Assembly: GCF_017741815.1 (NCBI RefSeq)
Contig: NZ_JAGHMF010000027.1
Location: 1-64,000, forward strand
Direction of reading: 5' to 3'
Length of the DNA stretch: 64,000 nt
From: Rhizobium sp. 16-488-2b
GTDB taxonomy: Bacteria > Pseudomonadota > Alphaproteobacteria > Rhizobiales > Rhizobiaceae
Positions 1 through 7,456 of the stretch are shown here, one piece after another. A model generated the notes under the pieces. That model did not search any database, was not told where the DNA came from, and was given only the letters and a program-made list of their open reading frames with translations. Each line of letters begins with the position of its first letter. Within the stretch, counting starts at the first letter, position 1. The translations under genes were made by a program, and so were the position numbers.

Positions 1-468
1 AGCAAGGATGCGCTCGAATCGGAGATCGGTCACTGTGACAATCTCGGTGTAGCCATTCGCGAAGCACCATTCGATGATGCCGGCGAACATGGTCAGCGTA
101 GCCTCATGGATGGAACCGTCGCCCCTCCCCTCTGCGAGGGCCGTGTCGACGCAGAAGCGAGAACTCTCGATCATCGCGGCATGACCGATAAGTTGACCGT
201 CGGGGAGAAGCGACGGGAAAACATCGGCCACCATTGTCGGACCAAGCGTAGGAAGGAGCCTCGCGCACCCCGCCAGTTGGCCCGTCTCAGCGATGGCGAG
301 AATATAGGTCGGCCGAAGCGCGTCGAAACCATCCGACTCGCACCCAGCCGATACATCGACTTCCCAACCCAGGCGATCGGAAAAGACCCGCGCACGAAGC
401 TGGTAGTGGATGTGGAGGAGGTGTGCCTCTTGAATCGTCCGTGGCATTGAGAGCGCGAGAATCTGCAT
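1..468 (-). CDS. traI: TraI-type acyl-homoserine-lactone synthase (3' part missing)
   Basis: LuxI-family enzyme that makes an acyl-homoserine lactone signal from SAM and acyl-ACP; in Ti-type plasmids TraI controls conjugal transfer. The minus-strand frame is open from ATG at 468 to the window edge (156 codons of about 210 expected), so the C-terminus lies outside. Family residues are visible: R-A-R-V-F and W in the first 35 residues, the E-x-D-x-x-D segment near residue 45, the G-C-A-R-L-L-P-T block, and ESSRFCVDT followed by FAGIIEW and TDLRFERIL. These blocks match Agrobacterium TraI as I know it. A GGAG ribosome site lies seven bases before the start. It is divergent from repA, the arrangement known from Ti and other rhizobial plasmids, where traI heads the trb operon; that operon would lie to the left. 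Confidence 0.93.
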   Translation of the reverse strand, partial: MQILALSMPRTIQEAHLLHIHYQLRARVFSDRLGWEVDVSAGCESDGFDALRPTYILAIAETGQLAGCARLLPTLGPTMVADVFPSLLPDGQLIGHAAMIESSRFCVDTALAEGRGDGSIHEATLTMFAGIIEWCFANGYTEIVTVTDLRFERILA

Positions 469-501
469 GATTTTCTCCGTCGTTGTTGGTTGGCGGGAAT
501 T

Positions 502-519
502 CAGCACAGATCTGGATGG
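502..519. promoter_or_regulatory. Very degenerate tra-box-like dyad
   Basis: An 18-bp stretch centred on AGATCT at 508-513, about 35-50 bp before the traI start. The centre equals that of the TraR tra box, but only about 11 of 18 positions match that consensus. It could be a weak TraR site or chance. Confidence 0.2.
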
Positions 520-527
520 GTTGGCAG

Positions 528-543
528 TTGTAGGATCCTACAA
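528..543. promoter_or_regulatory. 16-bp perfect palindrome upstream of traI
   Basis: TTGTAGGATCCTACAA is a perfect 16-bp inverted repeat 60-75 bp upstream of the traI ATG, the distance at which LuxR-type boxes usually sit. A partial second copy (TTGTAGGATTCAC) occurs at 625-637. It is a candidate operator for the quorum-sensing regulator or another regulator of the traI/repABC region. The binding protein is not identifiable from the sequence. Confidence 0.45.
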
Positions 544-548
544 GGCGC

Positions 549-560
549 ACTCACGTGAGT
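549..560. promoter_or_regulatory. 12-bp palindrome ACTCACGTGAGT
   Basis: A perfect 12-bp inverted repeat six bases from the 16-bp palindrome at 528-543. Two adjacent palindromes in a divergent regulatory region suggest protein-binding sites. No consensus that I know matches it exactly. Confidence 0.35.
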
Positions 561-713
561 CGGCCAGGACAAGTGATAAAGAGCGATCGAGGGCGGCCTT
601 GTGTGCCCACATAAAAGCGGGCGAGTTGTAGGATTCACAGTAAAACAGAGCATGAACGCGGTAGGCCATGCCGCTTGCTAAACACATGAAAACGCAACAA
701 AAAGAATTTTGAA

Positions 714-726
714 ACGTGCAGCACGT
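714..726. promoter_or_regulatory. Inverted repeat ACGTGC-A-GCACGT upstream of repA
   Basis: The arms equal the outer six bases of the TraR tra box but are separated by one base instead of six, so TraR should not bind it in the usual way. It lies 131-143 bp before repA and may be an operator for RepA/RepB or a tra-box relic. Confidence 0.25.
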
Positions 727-735
727 CGATTTCGC

Positions 736-753
736 GTTAACCCTTTGTTAACC
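736..753. promoter_or_regulatory. Paired GTTAACC repeats in the repABC leader
   Basis: Two direct copies of GTTAACC (736-742 and 747-753) lie 11 bp apart, one helical turn, about 105-120 bp upstream of repA. Each holds a GTTAAC palindrome. Such phased repeats are plausible operator half-sites for RepA autorepression, which is known in repABC plasmids. This role is inferred. Confidence 0.3.
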
Positions 754-856
754 TTAAATCTCTTGCGGCTATGTGAGAATCGGGAGATAGTTGCGAAAAT
801 TATGGCTGTAGGGCCATTTTTTCGAAAGTTTAGCCTCCCAGGAAATAGTTTGCAAA

Positions 857-2047
857 ATGAGCCATCAGCAGCCCAACCGGTTTGATATCGAGATTGCCCA
901 GCAAGGGGCGAAGATCTCAAATGCGTTGCATATGCTGCGCAGTCAACAATATCCGCCAGATGCTCGCAAGGGATTGCGCAAGTTTCAACTGGGAGAGGTC
1001 GCTGACTTCATCGGGGTCACCCAAAGTCATCTTCGACAAATTCATGCGGAAGGTAAGGGCCCCGAGATAGAATCGGTCAGTGGACGGCGCTACTACACGG
1101 CTGATCAGATGTTGGAGCTTCGCGACTATCTTGAAGCCAATAAAAAATCCGACAAGCGATATTACGTTCCCCGGCGTCGTGAAGGCGAGCCGATGCAGGT
1201 CGTGTCGGTTGTGAATTTCAAGGGCGGAAGCGGAAAGACCACGACCGCTGCGCACCTTGCACAATATCTCGCCCTCACCGGCCATCGCGTACTTGCGGTC
1301 GATCTCGATCCACAGGCATCGCTGACGTCCCTGTTCGGAATTCAGCCTGAACTTGATGATACCGCATCTCTGTACGAGGCGCTTCGTTTCGATGACGAGC
1401 GGAAATTCATCTCGGAGGTTATACAGCCAACCAACATTCCGGGCCTTGATGTAGTTCCGGCAAATCTGGTCCTGCAGGAATACGAGTATGACGTGCCCCT
1501 GGCAATCTCCTCCAAGAAGGGAGAGGACGGGCGGCTATTCTACATGCGTATCTTCAATGCGCTGAAACAGGTGGACGGCAGGTACGATGTGGTTGTCATC
1601 GATTGCCCGCCACAGCTGGGATACCTGACGATCACCGCGCTTATGGCTTCGACAGGCATTCTGATCACTATCCATCCTCAGATGCTGGATATCATGTCGA
1701 TGAGCCAGTTCCTGATGATGTTGGGGGGCATAATGGGTCCGGTCGCAGAGGCTGGCGCCGAAATGCGTGTCGAATGGTTCCGCTATCTCGTCACGCGCTT
1801 CGAGCCGACGGACATCCCGCAGGCGCAGATGGTCGGGTTTATGCAATCAATGTTCGCTCAGCAAATGTTGCGAAATCACGTTCTAAAGTCGACGGCCATT
1901 TCTGATGCTTCGATAAAAAAGCAGACTTTGTACGAGGTCGAGCGAGGCGATTTCGTCCGTTCTACCTATGACCGGGCAATGGAAAGCCTAAATGCAGCCA
2001 ACGGCGAAATCATGGAACTAATCCACGGCGCATGGGGGCGGAAATGA
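857..2047 (+). CDS. repA: RepA, plasmid-partition ATPase (ParA family)
   Basis: Partition ATPase of the repABC system; with RepB and parS it segregates the plasmid, and it represses its own operon. It has 396 residues, the usual RepA length. The N-terminal 110 residues contain a MerR/HTH-like DNA-binding region (EVADFIGVTQSHLRQIH). The deviant Walker A motif KGGSGKTTT is near residue 119, followed by DLDPQAS and the Walker-B-like VVVIDCPPQLG. It is the first gene of repA-repB-repC, with an 84-bp gap to repB. The start follows a long leader with paired repeats, which fits autoregulation. Assignment is firm; the incompatibility group cannot be read by eye. Confidence 0.97.
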   Translation: MSHQQPNRFDIEIAQQGAKISNALHMLRSQQYPPDARKGLRKFQLGEVADFIGVTQSHLRQIHAEGKGPEIESVSGRRYYTADQMLELRDYLEANKKSDKRYYVPRRREGEPMQVVSVVNFKGGSGKTTTAAHLAQYLALTGHRVLAVDLDPQASLTSLFGIQPELDDTASLYEALRFDDERKFISEVIQPTNIPGLDVVPANLVLQEYEYDVPLAISSKKGEDGRLFYMRIFNALKQVDGRYDVVVIDCPPQLGYLTITALMASTGILITIHPQMLDIMSMSQFLMMLGGIMGPVAEAGAEMRVEWFRYLVTRFEPTDIPQAQMVGFMQSMFAQQMLRNHVLKSTAISDASIKKQTLYEVERGDFVRSTYDRAMESLNAANGEIMELIHGAWGRK

Positions 2048-2052
2048 CTCGT

Positions 2053-2068
2053 TTGTCAGCCGTTTTTT
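2053..2068 (+). repeat. 16-bp direct repeat, copy 1
   Basis: TTGTCAGCCGTTTTTT lies just after the repA stop. The same 16 bases recur at 4600-4615, after repC. The T tract suggests part of a transcription-pause or terminator-like site, but no strong hairpin precedes it. Confidence 0.4.
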
Positions 2069-2131
2069 CGCGGGGATTAATAAAGTATATCAACCATTTG
2101 GCGACGTTCAAAGCGAATTTGGAGGCCTGCT

Positions 2132-3127
2132 ATGGCGCGTGAAAATCCTTTTGCGAAACTGGACATAGCTTCCATCGCGTCTAACCAGACACCGACAAAG
2201 CCTGGCTACGGCATGACGGGGGCAGCTAAGACTGTCGTTCGGTCCATTGAGGATCTGGCGGAGAACACCAAGAAGCTGATGGAAGGCGAGGTGATCGTGG
2301 ATCTGGATCCGCGTTTGATTGACGTTTCCTTTGTCGCCGATCGCCTTTCCGACGATGGCGAAGAGTACCAGGAACTTAAGCAGGCGATCAAGGAGTCCAG
2401 CCAGACGACGCCCATTCTGGTTCGACCCAGTTCGTCGGATAGTCAACGCTTCATGGTCGTCTTCGGTCACCGCCGTCTCAAAGTCGCCAAAGAGCTTGGA
2501 ATTCCGGTCAAGGCAGTTGTCAAAAAACTGGACGACATCACGTCCGCGATCGCCCAGGGGCAGGAAAATTCCGCACGCTCCAACCTGTCGTTCATAGAGC
2601 GCGCGTACTTCGCACAGAACCTACTTGCGTCTGGAATGATGAAGGATGTGGTCCGGTCGTCGCTCGCGATCGATGAGGCGATGCTTTCGAAAATGCTCGG
2701 TGTCGTGGAGGCCGTCCCGGCGTCGATCCTCAAAGTGCTCGGGGCCTCCAAGAAGATCGGGCGCGACCGGTGGCTTAGCCTCCGTCAATTGCTTCTTGCT
2801 CCTGCCCTCCTGAAGGTTGCTACGGAGTATGTCGAAACGGCAGGCTTCGTTGAGCTGACTGAAGACAAGCGGTTCGATGAGCTCCATGACTACCTGAAGC
2901 GCTACAAGGCCAAATCGGCTGCAAAGAAGCCCAAGGCCAGTGTGTCCGGGAGGGATTGGACTTCGAGCGATACGTCACTGAATTTCGTGATGAATGCCAA
3001 ATCGAAGAAGGTTGCGATCGAGCTTTCGAATGTCGAAGCGAAGCCCTTCAGCGAGTGGCTATCAGCTCACATGGATCGTTTGTACGACGAGTACAGAGGA
3101 TCGAAGCAGGAAAACAACGGAGACTAA
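2132..3127 (+). CDS. repB: RepB, plasmid-partition DNA-binding protein (ParB family)
   Basis: ParB-type centromere-binding protein that pairs with RepA and binds parS. It has 331 residues, normal for RepB. The ParB/Srx-like domain spans about residues 55-150 with the GHRRLKVAKELG box, an R-S-N-L-S-F-I-E-R-A segment near 150, and a HTH-like helix pair (MLSKMLGVVEAVPASILK) after that. A GGAGG ribosome site precedes the ATG by a few bases. It lies between repA and the ctRNA locus. I could not find a convincing 16-bp parS palindrome in the short repA-repB gap. Confidence 0.96.
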   Translation: MARENPFAKLDIASIASNQTPTKPGYGMTGAAKTVVRSIEDLAENTKKLMEGEVIVDLDPRLIDVSFVADRLSDDGEEYQELKQAIKESSQTTPILVRPSSSDSQRFMVVFGHRRLKVAKELGIPVKAVVKKLDDITSAIAQGQENSARSNLSFIERAYFAQNLLASGMMKDVVRSSLAIDEAMLSKMLGVVEAVPASILKVLGASKKIGRDRWLSLRQLLLAPALLKVATEYVETAGFVELTEDKRFDELHDYLKRYKAKSAAKKPKASVSGRDWTSSDTSLNFVMNAKSKKVAIELSNVEAKPFSEWLSAHMDRLYDEYRGSKQENNGD

Positions 3128-3134
3128 ACCGCAA

Positions 3135-3188
3135 AAGAAAAAGGCCCCCAAACGGTAAACCGTGGAAGCCTCTCTCGTATCTCTCGCA
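3135..3188 (-). ncRNA. repABC counter-transcribed RNA (ctRNA, RepE/IncA type)
   Basis: A small antisense RNA in the repB-repC gap is a hallmark of repABC plasmids; it lowers repC expression and sets copy number. On the minus strand a -35 TTGACT (3218-3223) and a -10 GATTCT (3195-3200) are exactly 17 bp apart, predicting a start near 3188. Downstream comes a G/C hairpin (3143-3170) followed by T5-C-T4, an intrinsic terminator, giving an RNA of about 54 nt, the usual size. Ends are predicted, not measured. Confidence 0.78.
3137..3170 (-). terminator. Intrinsic terminator of the ctRNA
   Basis: On the minus strand an interrupted stem (GGC-TTCC-ACGG pairing with CCGT-TTGG-GGGCC, loop TTTA) is followed by TTTTTCTTTT. 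The complementary structure on the plus strand can sequester or terminate the repC leader. Confidence 0.75.
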
Positions 3189-3282
3189 GGATTGAGAATC
3201 GCATTTCCCGGAATCACAGTCAAGAGTCTTGGCACCGATTTGGTGAGCGGATTTCTTTTGCCTAGCGGAAGGTGAGAGAGAA

Positions 3283-4527
3283 ATGCAGACGGGACAGGTA
3301 ACGACGCCCTTTGGGCGGCGGCCGACGACGCTTGCCTTGGTGAAAGGGCAATTGGCGGTCGCGGCATCAACACCAGGCACGCGTGTAGAAAAATGGAAAG
3401 TATTTCGCGATGTGTGCGAGACGAGGGAGCGCTTCGGTTTGCAAGACAGAGCGCTTGCCGTTCTCGATGCCCTTTTAACCTTCTACCCCGACGCAGAGCT
3501 CCACGCTGAAAACGGGCTCGTTGTATTTCCATCCAATGCGCAGCTATCCGTTCGCGCTCATGGGATTACGGAAAGTACACTGCGCCGCCAGCTCGGCGCA
3601 CTCGTCGATGCGGGACTTATCCAGCGTCGTGATAGTCCGAATGGGAAGCGATACGCACATCGCAGTCGAGACGGTGAAATCGAGCAGGCTTACGGCTTCG
3701 ATCTGAGCCCGCTGCTTGCGCGTGCCGCCGAGCTTGCCTTGCTGGCTCAGGACGTAGCCGCGGAGCGTATGCGCTTTCGCCGGGCGAAGGAAGCACTCAC
3801 GATCTGCCGCCGAGATGTCCGCAAGCTGATTACAGCCGCCATTGAGGAAGGCGCTCCCGGCAATTGGGCACATGTTGAAACGATATATGTTGGTATTCTC
3901 GGGCGGCATCCTCGCTACCCGGACAGAAAGCAGGTCGAAGCAACACTCGATGAGATGAGACTCCTGCGGACAGAGGTCCTTAACCTTCTGGAAATGAGGT
4001 CAGAAACTGAAGATATGCACGGCAATGCCATGCTAAATGACCGCCACATACAGAATTCAAATACCGAATCTATCTATGAAGTTGAACCTCGCTCAGAAAA
4101 CGCGCGGGGCGAAAGCGTGGCGGAAGAGCCGCACGCAAGGAGTGTGGCTCCCGGAAAGACAAAGGCAAAGCTCGAACAGATCAAGGCGTTCCCGCTGGGA
4201 ATGGTCCTTCGAGCTTGCCCGCAGATTGCTGACTATGGGCCGGGGGGCGGCATTGCCCATTGGCGCGAGCTTATGACCGCGGCTGTGATGGTCCGCTCGA
4301 TGTTGGGTGTCAGCCCGTCAGCCTATGAGGAGGCCTGCGATGCGATGGGGCCAGAAAATGCCGCAGTGGCGATGGCCTGCATTCTTGAGCGATCGAACTT
4401 TATCAATTCTGCCGGCGGCTATCTGCGGGATTTGACAAAGCGTTCGGCGCAGGGCGAGTTTTCCCTCGGGCCGATGCTATTTGCCCTTTTGAAGGTCAAT
4501 AACGAAGACAAGCGAAACACTGCTTAG
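3283..4527 (+). CDS. repC: RepC, replication initiator
   Basis: Initiator protein essential for repABC replication; it acts on an origin inside its own gene. It has 414 residues, the normal length, with the conserved start MQTGQVTTPFGRRP, the WKVFRDVCETRERFGLQDRALAVLDALLTFYP block and the LVVFPSNAQLSVRAHGI segment of the winged-helix domain. The C-terminal domain (SAYEEACDAMGPENAAVAMACILER and YLRDLTKRS) is intact. A 155-bp leader with the ctRNA gene separates it from repB. A weak GAGAGA purine tract precedes the ATG, consistent with a translation-limited gene. Confidence 0.97.
   Translation: MQTGQVTTPFGRRPTTLALVKGQLAVAASTPGTRVEKWKVFRDVCETRERFGLQDRALAVLDALLTFYPDAELHAENGLVVFPSNAQLSVRAHGITESTLRRQLGALVDAGLIQRRDSPNGKRYAHRSRDGEIEQAYGFDLSPLLARAAELALLAQDVAAERMRFRRAKEALTICRRDVRKLITAAIEEGAPGNWAHVETIYVGILGRHPRYPDRKQVEATLDEMRLLRTEVLNLLEMRSETEDMHGNAMLNDRHIQNSNTESIYEVEPRSENARGESVAEEPHARSVAPGKTKAKLEQIKAFPLGMVLRACPQIADYGPGGGIAHWRELMTAAVMVRSMLGVSPSAYEEACDAMGPENAAVAMACILERSNFINSAGGYLRDLTKRSAQGEFSLGPMLFALLKVNNEDKRNTA
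3985..4100 (+). other. Probable oriV inside repC (AT-rich segment)
   Basis: In repABC plasmids the origin has been mapped to an AT-rich stretch in the middle of repC. Here the coding sequence becomes clearly AT-richer between about 3985 and 4100 (linker between the two RepC domains) than on either side. Position is by analogy and base composition only. Confidence 0.5.
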
Positions 4528-4599
4528 ACGTGGCACCGCGGTAAACGTTACGAGCTTCGTCGAAACCGATTCTGCTTGAACCATGGGAACCAGGCATAC

Positions 4600-4615
4600 T
4601 TGTCAGCCGTTTTTT
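4600..4615 (+). repeat. 16-bp direct repeat, copy 2
   Basis: Second exact copy of TTGTCAGCCGTTTTTT, 73 bp after the repC stop; copy 1 is after repA at 2053-2068. Its place after two genes of the same cassette suggests a shared 3' element. Confidence 0.4.
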
Positions 4616-4685
4616 TTCATGATTTCCTCTTCTGATACAATGAGTTATTAGCGGTGAAGAACAAATTTCCAGAGGGAACGGCGCG

Positions 4686-5984
4686 ATGTGGAAGGCGAAG
4701 GAGAAGCAGCTGAGTGTCGAGCAGATCACTGGTCATGCTGCGAAGAGGCACCGGTTAATCGTCGGTCGAGCACCTGAAAGCACCGAAATGCTGTTCACGC
4801 CGGCCGAACTTTACGGTGCTATGGCGCAGTGCTCGAGCAGAGCGAAGATGGATCAGCATGCGGCGAGAGCTCAGGTTCAGATGTGCCGCCACCTCATCGC
4901 CAGGCACGTCGATGACAAGAATGATCGATTCGCTCTGTTGGATACTGCCCGGACCCTGAAGGACTATGTCGGAAAGGCCATGACCGGCCTCGTTGGTGAT
5001 GGCATCGCCTATCTTCAGATGGTTCGAGATGGATACCGTTGGATAGATCATTTCGAAAACCACGCCGTCCATGGTAAGCCGCCAACCACCCGGTCGCCAG
5101 ACTATGTCTTCAGCCGCACAGGAGATTTGTTCGTCGCCCTTACAGAGTCAAAAGCGACCAAGGGAGCTTCTAGGGCCGCTTTTACAAAAACTGTCAGAGA
5201 CGGCTACCAAGAACAAGTCGAGCCTTATCTGGGCCGTAAGATTGGCACCTGGATCGCGTCTCATGGCTATGCCGTCGGCAGCTGGATGAAGTCGGTGAAG
5301 AAGGCCGAGATTTTCATCGACCACACAGTGAGTTCAGGTTCGTCATCCGGTAATGGCGACGACCCTTCAGAAAAGTCTGATCCGCGGAGCGTGCGGTTCG
5401 GCAGCTATTGCGGCGTCCTCACTCTCCTGTTCGGGCCTGATATCGGAGAGGCAGCGCGCGATCGCCGCTGGAGACCTTCCGAGCAGACCTTCACCACCGT
5501 TGACTGGCTCAACCGGACATGGATTGTTGGAGAAGACGCCGAGTGGGAGCCGTTGGTCGTCATTGGCGAAGAGCGCCCGATTTTCAAATCAGGACCGGTG
5601 CGATTTGTGAATGGTATGGCGCTGGATATGGAAGTTGCTCGGCGGGTCTTTGCTTTGATCGAGTCGAGCGAAGGGGATTTGGATCTCATAGGAGAGCTTC
5701 CGGAGTTCCCTGCGGATCTCGTCGAGACAGGTAAGCGTTCCGGTGGCGCAATCTTCCTAGATGGTTTTGCCGTTCTCGGCCGTGACGAAGATCTGAGCAA
5801 GTTTCAGAGGATATCGGTGAATCCCCCGGCGCAATCCTCCGCTGTGCTGACTGAGGCTGAAGTCGACATGACCGCCGCGATCACGACGGCACCTCATCGT
5901 GTGGAAAGACGACTGCTAACGGCCGGCGAATCTGGCGAGGGCAATCAAGGGGCGCTTGCGCTCATTTATGTCGCTGAAGGGTAG
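4686..5984 (+). CDS. Unrecognised protein with PD-(D/E)XK-like nuclease signature
   Basis: I do not recognise the family. The 432-residue product has a helical N-terminal third, then G-D-G-I-A-Y-L with D-H-F-E-N near 104-125, followed by P138-D139-Y-V-F and, 14 residues later, E154-S-K156. The spacing PD-x14-ExK with preceding hydrophobic strands fits a PD-(D/E)XK nuclease core, so DNA cleavage is a reasonable but unproven guess. The C-terminal half shows no clear motif and ends in a polar tail. A GAGGGAA ribosome site precedes the ATG. The DUF4062 gene follows after 57 bp on the same strand, so the two probably form one operon, which in this setting suggests a small defence pair. Confidence 0.6.
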   Translation: MWKAKEKQLSVEQITGHAAKRHRLIVGRAPESTEMLFTPAELYGAMAQCSSRAKMDQHAARAQVQMCRHLIARHVDDKNDRFALLDTARTLKDYVGKAMTGLVGDGIAYLQMVRDGYRWIDHFENHAVHGKPPTTRSPDYVFSRTGDLFVALTESKATKGASRAAFTKTVRDGYQEQVEPYLGRKIGTWIASHGYAVGSWMKSVKKAEIFIDHTVSSGSSSGNGDDPSEKSDPRSVRFGSYCGVLTLLFGPDIGEAARDRRWRPSEQTFTTVDWLNRTWIVGEDAEWEPLVVIGEERPIFKSGPVRFVNGMALDMEVARRVFALIESSEGDLDLIGELPEFPADLVETGKRSGGAIFLDGFAVLGRDEDLSKFQRISVNPPAQSSAVLTEAEVDMTAAITTAPHRVERRLLTAGESGEGNQGALALIYVAEG

Positions 5985-6041
5985 GACTGCCGCGCTGCCA
6001 CCGTCCACACCCTCAATCAGGCTCAAACAGCGAGAATAATC

Positions 6042-7295
6042 ATGATGAAGCGACCCACGCTATTTCTGTCGTCGACCGTGTATGATTTTGGTGATCTGCG
6101 AAGCGCGCTGAAAGATTATCTGGAACTGCGAGGATGCCGGGTTTTGGCGTCCGAGTTCACGGACTTCACGCGACCGCTGGATGAGCATTCATACCAGGCG
6201 TGCCTCAACACAATCGAGCAGGCCGACCTGTTCGTCCTGTTCATTGGTCGGCGCGTTGGCGGTTGGTATGATCAGCAAATGCAGATCAGCATTACCCGCG
6301 CTGAATTCCGTCATGCCTACAAGCTTGCACAGCAACGCCGCATACGCATCCTGTGCTTCGTTCGTAGTGATGTGTGGGAGCATAGGCAAAGCGTCCGCGA
6401 TCTTGAAAAGGCTCTGAGAGACGACCCCGAACTGAGTGATCAGCAGCGTGAGCGATATGCCAAGTATCCGACGATGGCGATGGACAACGCGAACGCCATC
6501 ATCTCATTCATCGACGAAGTCACCAAGAACAACGAGACCGCCAAGGCGGTGAGGGGGCAGGGGGTGGCGCCAATTGCCAATTGGATTTGGCCGTTCTCAA
6601 CCTTCAGCCAAGTCCGTGAGGCGATCGATCCGCTGGTTCTCAACGGGCTTCCCGTCGCAGATGCTGCCGGCAGAAAGGCTCTCGAGGAGCAACTGTATGT
6701 TCTGCTTCAGAAGGCCGTCCCGCAGGCGAGCAAGTCGGTCGTCAACCCGGTGAGCAGTGTTCTGAAGCTGCGGAATGCACTCAACCTAAACAGCGGTGAC
6801 CTAACTCGGAAAATGCAAGTCCCGGCAGATCGGTGGAACACCTTGGTCTTTCTTTTGACGCTGTCATCGAAAGCGCAACCTGACGTATCCGCTGTCACGT
6901 CGCATTTGGGTTCCGGGCTTCTTCTGGCCTATGACCCGAAATCTGGCGCCTTCGAGCAGACGCCGGAATATGATCTCCTGGTCCGGGTGGTCGATCAAGG
7001 AAATCTCCTCCAAAAGACTTCGGCGACCGATATGAGGGAGCTGTTCGAACATGGCCGCCAGGTGACGACTGAGGGCGATCGGGTCGTTCCATGCCACCTC
7101 TTGGTCATATGGCTGCATGGCCTGATGCGTTGGGTGGAATTCATCGCCTGTGCAAAGGCACTTGCACGATCGCTGAGCGGTAAACCGCTGGTCCAGCCTA
7201 CGGTGATTCCTACGACGCCGATTATCGATCAAGAGGAGTCGTTGGCCGCGGAATTTGTATCTATCGAGGAGATCAGGAAGTTTGTGAGTGAGTAG
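6042..7295 (+). CDS. DUF4062-domain protein
   Basis: The N-terminal 90 residues match DUF4062: FLSSTVYDF near residue 8, then ELRGCRVLASEF, DEHSYQACLNTIEQADLFVLFIGRR with the following G-G, and YKLAQQRRIRILCFVR. DUF4062 is a Rossmann-like, TIR-related domain usually fused to STAND ATPases or other conflict-system modules. Here the remaining 320 residues have no P-loop; they look helical and I cannot assign them. The gene follows the nuclease-like gene at 4686 by 57 bp, suggesting joint action. A sensor or NAD/nucleotide-linked effector role is inference from the domain class. Confidence 0.75.
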   Translation: MMKRPTLFLSSTVYDFGDLRSALKDYLELRGCRVLASEFTDFTRPLDEHSYQACLNTIEQADLFVLFIGRRVGGWYDQQMQISITRAEFRHAYKLAQQRRIRILCFVRSDVWEHRQSVRDLEKALRDDPELSDQQRERYAKYPTMAMDNANAIISFIDEVTKNNETAKAVRGQGVAPIANWIWPFSTFSQVREAIDPLVLNGLPVADAAGRKALEEQLYVLLQKAVPQASKSVVNPVSSVLKLRNALNLNSGDLTRKMQVPADRWNTLVFLLTLSSKAQPDVSAVTSHLGSGLLLAYDPKSGAFEQTPEYDLLVRVVDQGNLLQKTSATDMRELFEHGRQVTTEGDRVVPCHLLVIWLHGLMRWVEFIACAKALARSLSGKPLVQPTVIPTTPIIDQEESLAAEFVSIEEIRKFVSE

Positions 7296-7456
7296 CGCAG
7301 CACTTATCGAAGCTCGCCTACCAGAGGCAGAGCCCAAAGCGATCTTCGATCTCGGATATGAGCGCAGCGCTGACTTGGGCCTGACACAGGACAGGCAGTC
7401 GAGGAGTTACGCCAAGCGTACGCTGACCAACCATCGCGACAAGCACCATATGGCGT

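Noticed and set aside
714..726. Functional tra box at ACGTGC-A-GCACGT
   Set aside because: Arms match but the spacer is one base rather than six, so it cannot be a normal TraR site; kept only as an inverted repeat.
2047..4685. parS centromere search
   Set aside because: No convincing 16-bp GTT-N10-AAC-type palindrome was found in the repA-repB gap or after repC; it may be elsewhere or diverged.
4686..5984. Calling the gene a known restriction enzyme
   Set aside because: Only a PD-x-ExK spacing supports it; no methylase or specificity gene is adjacent.
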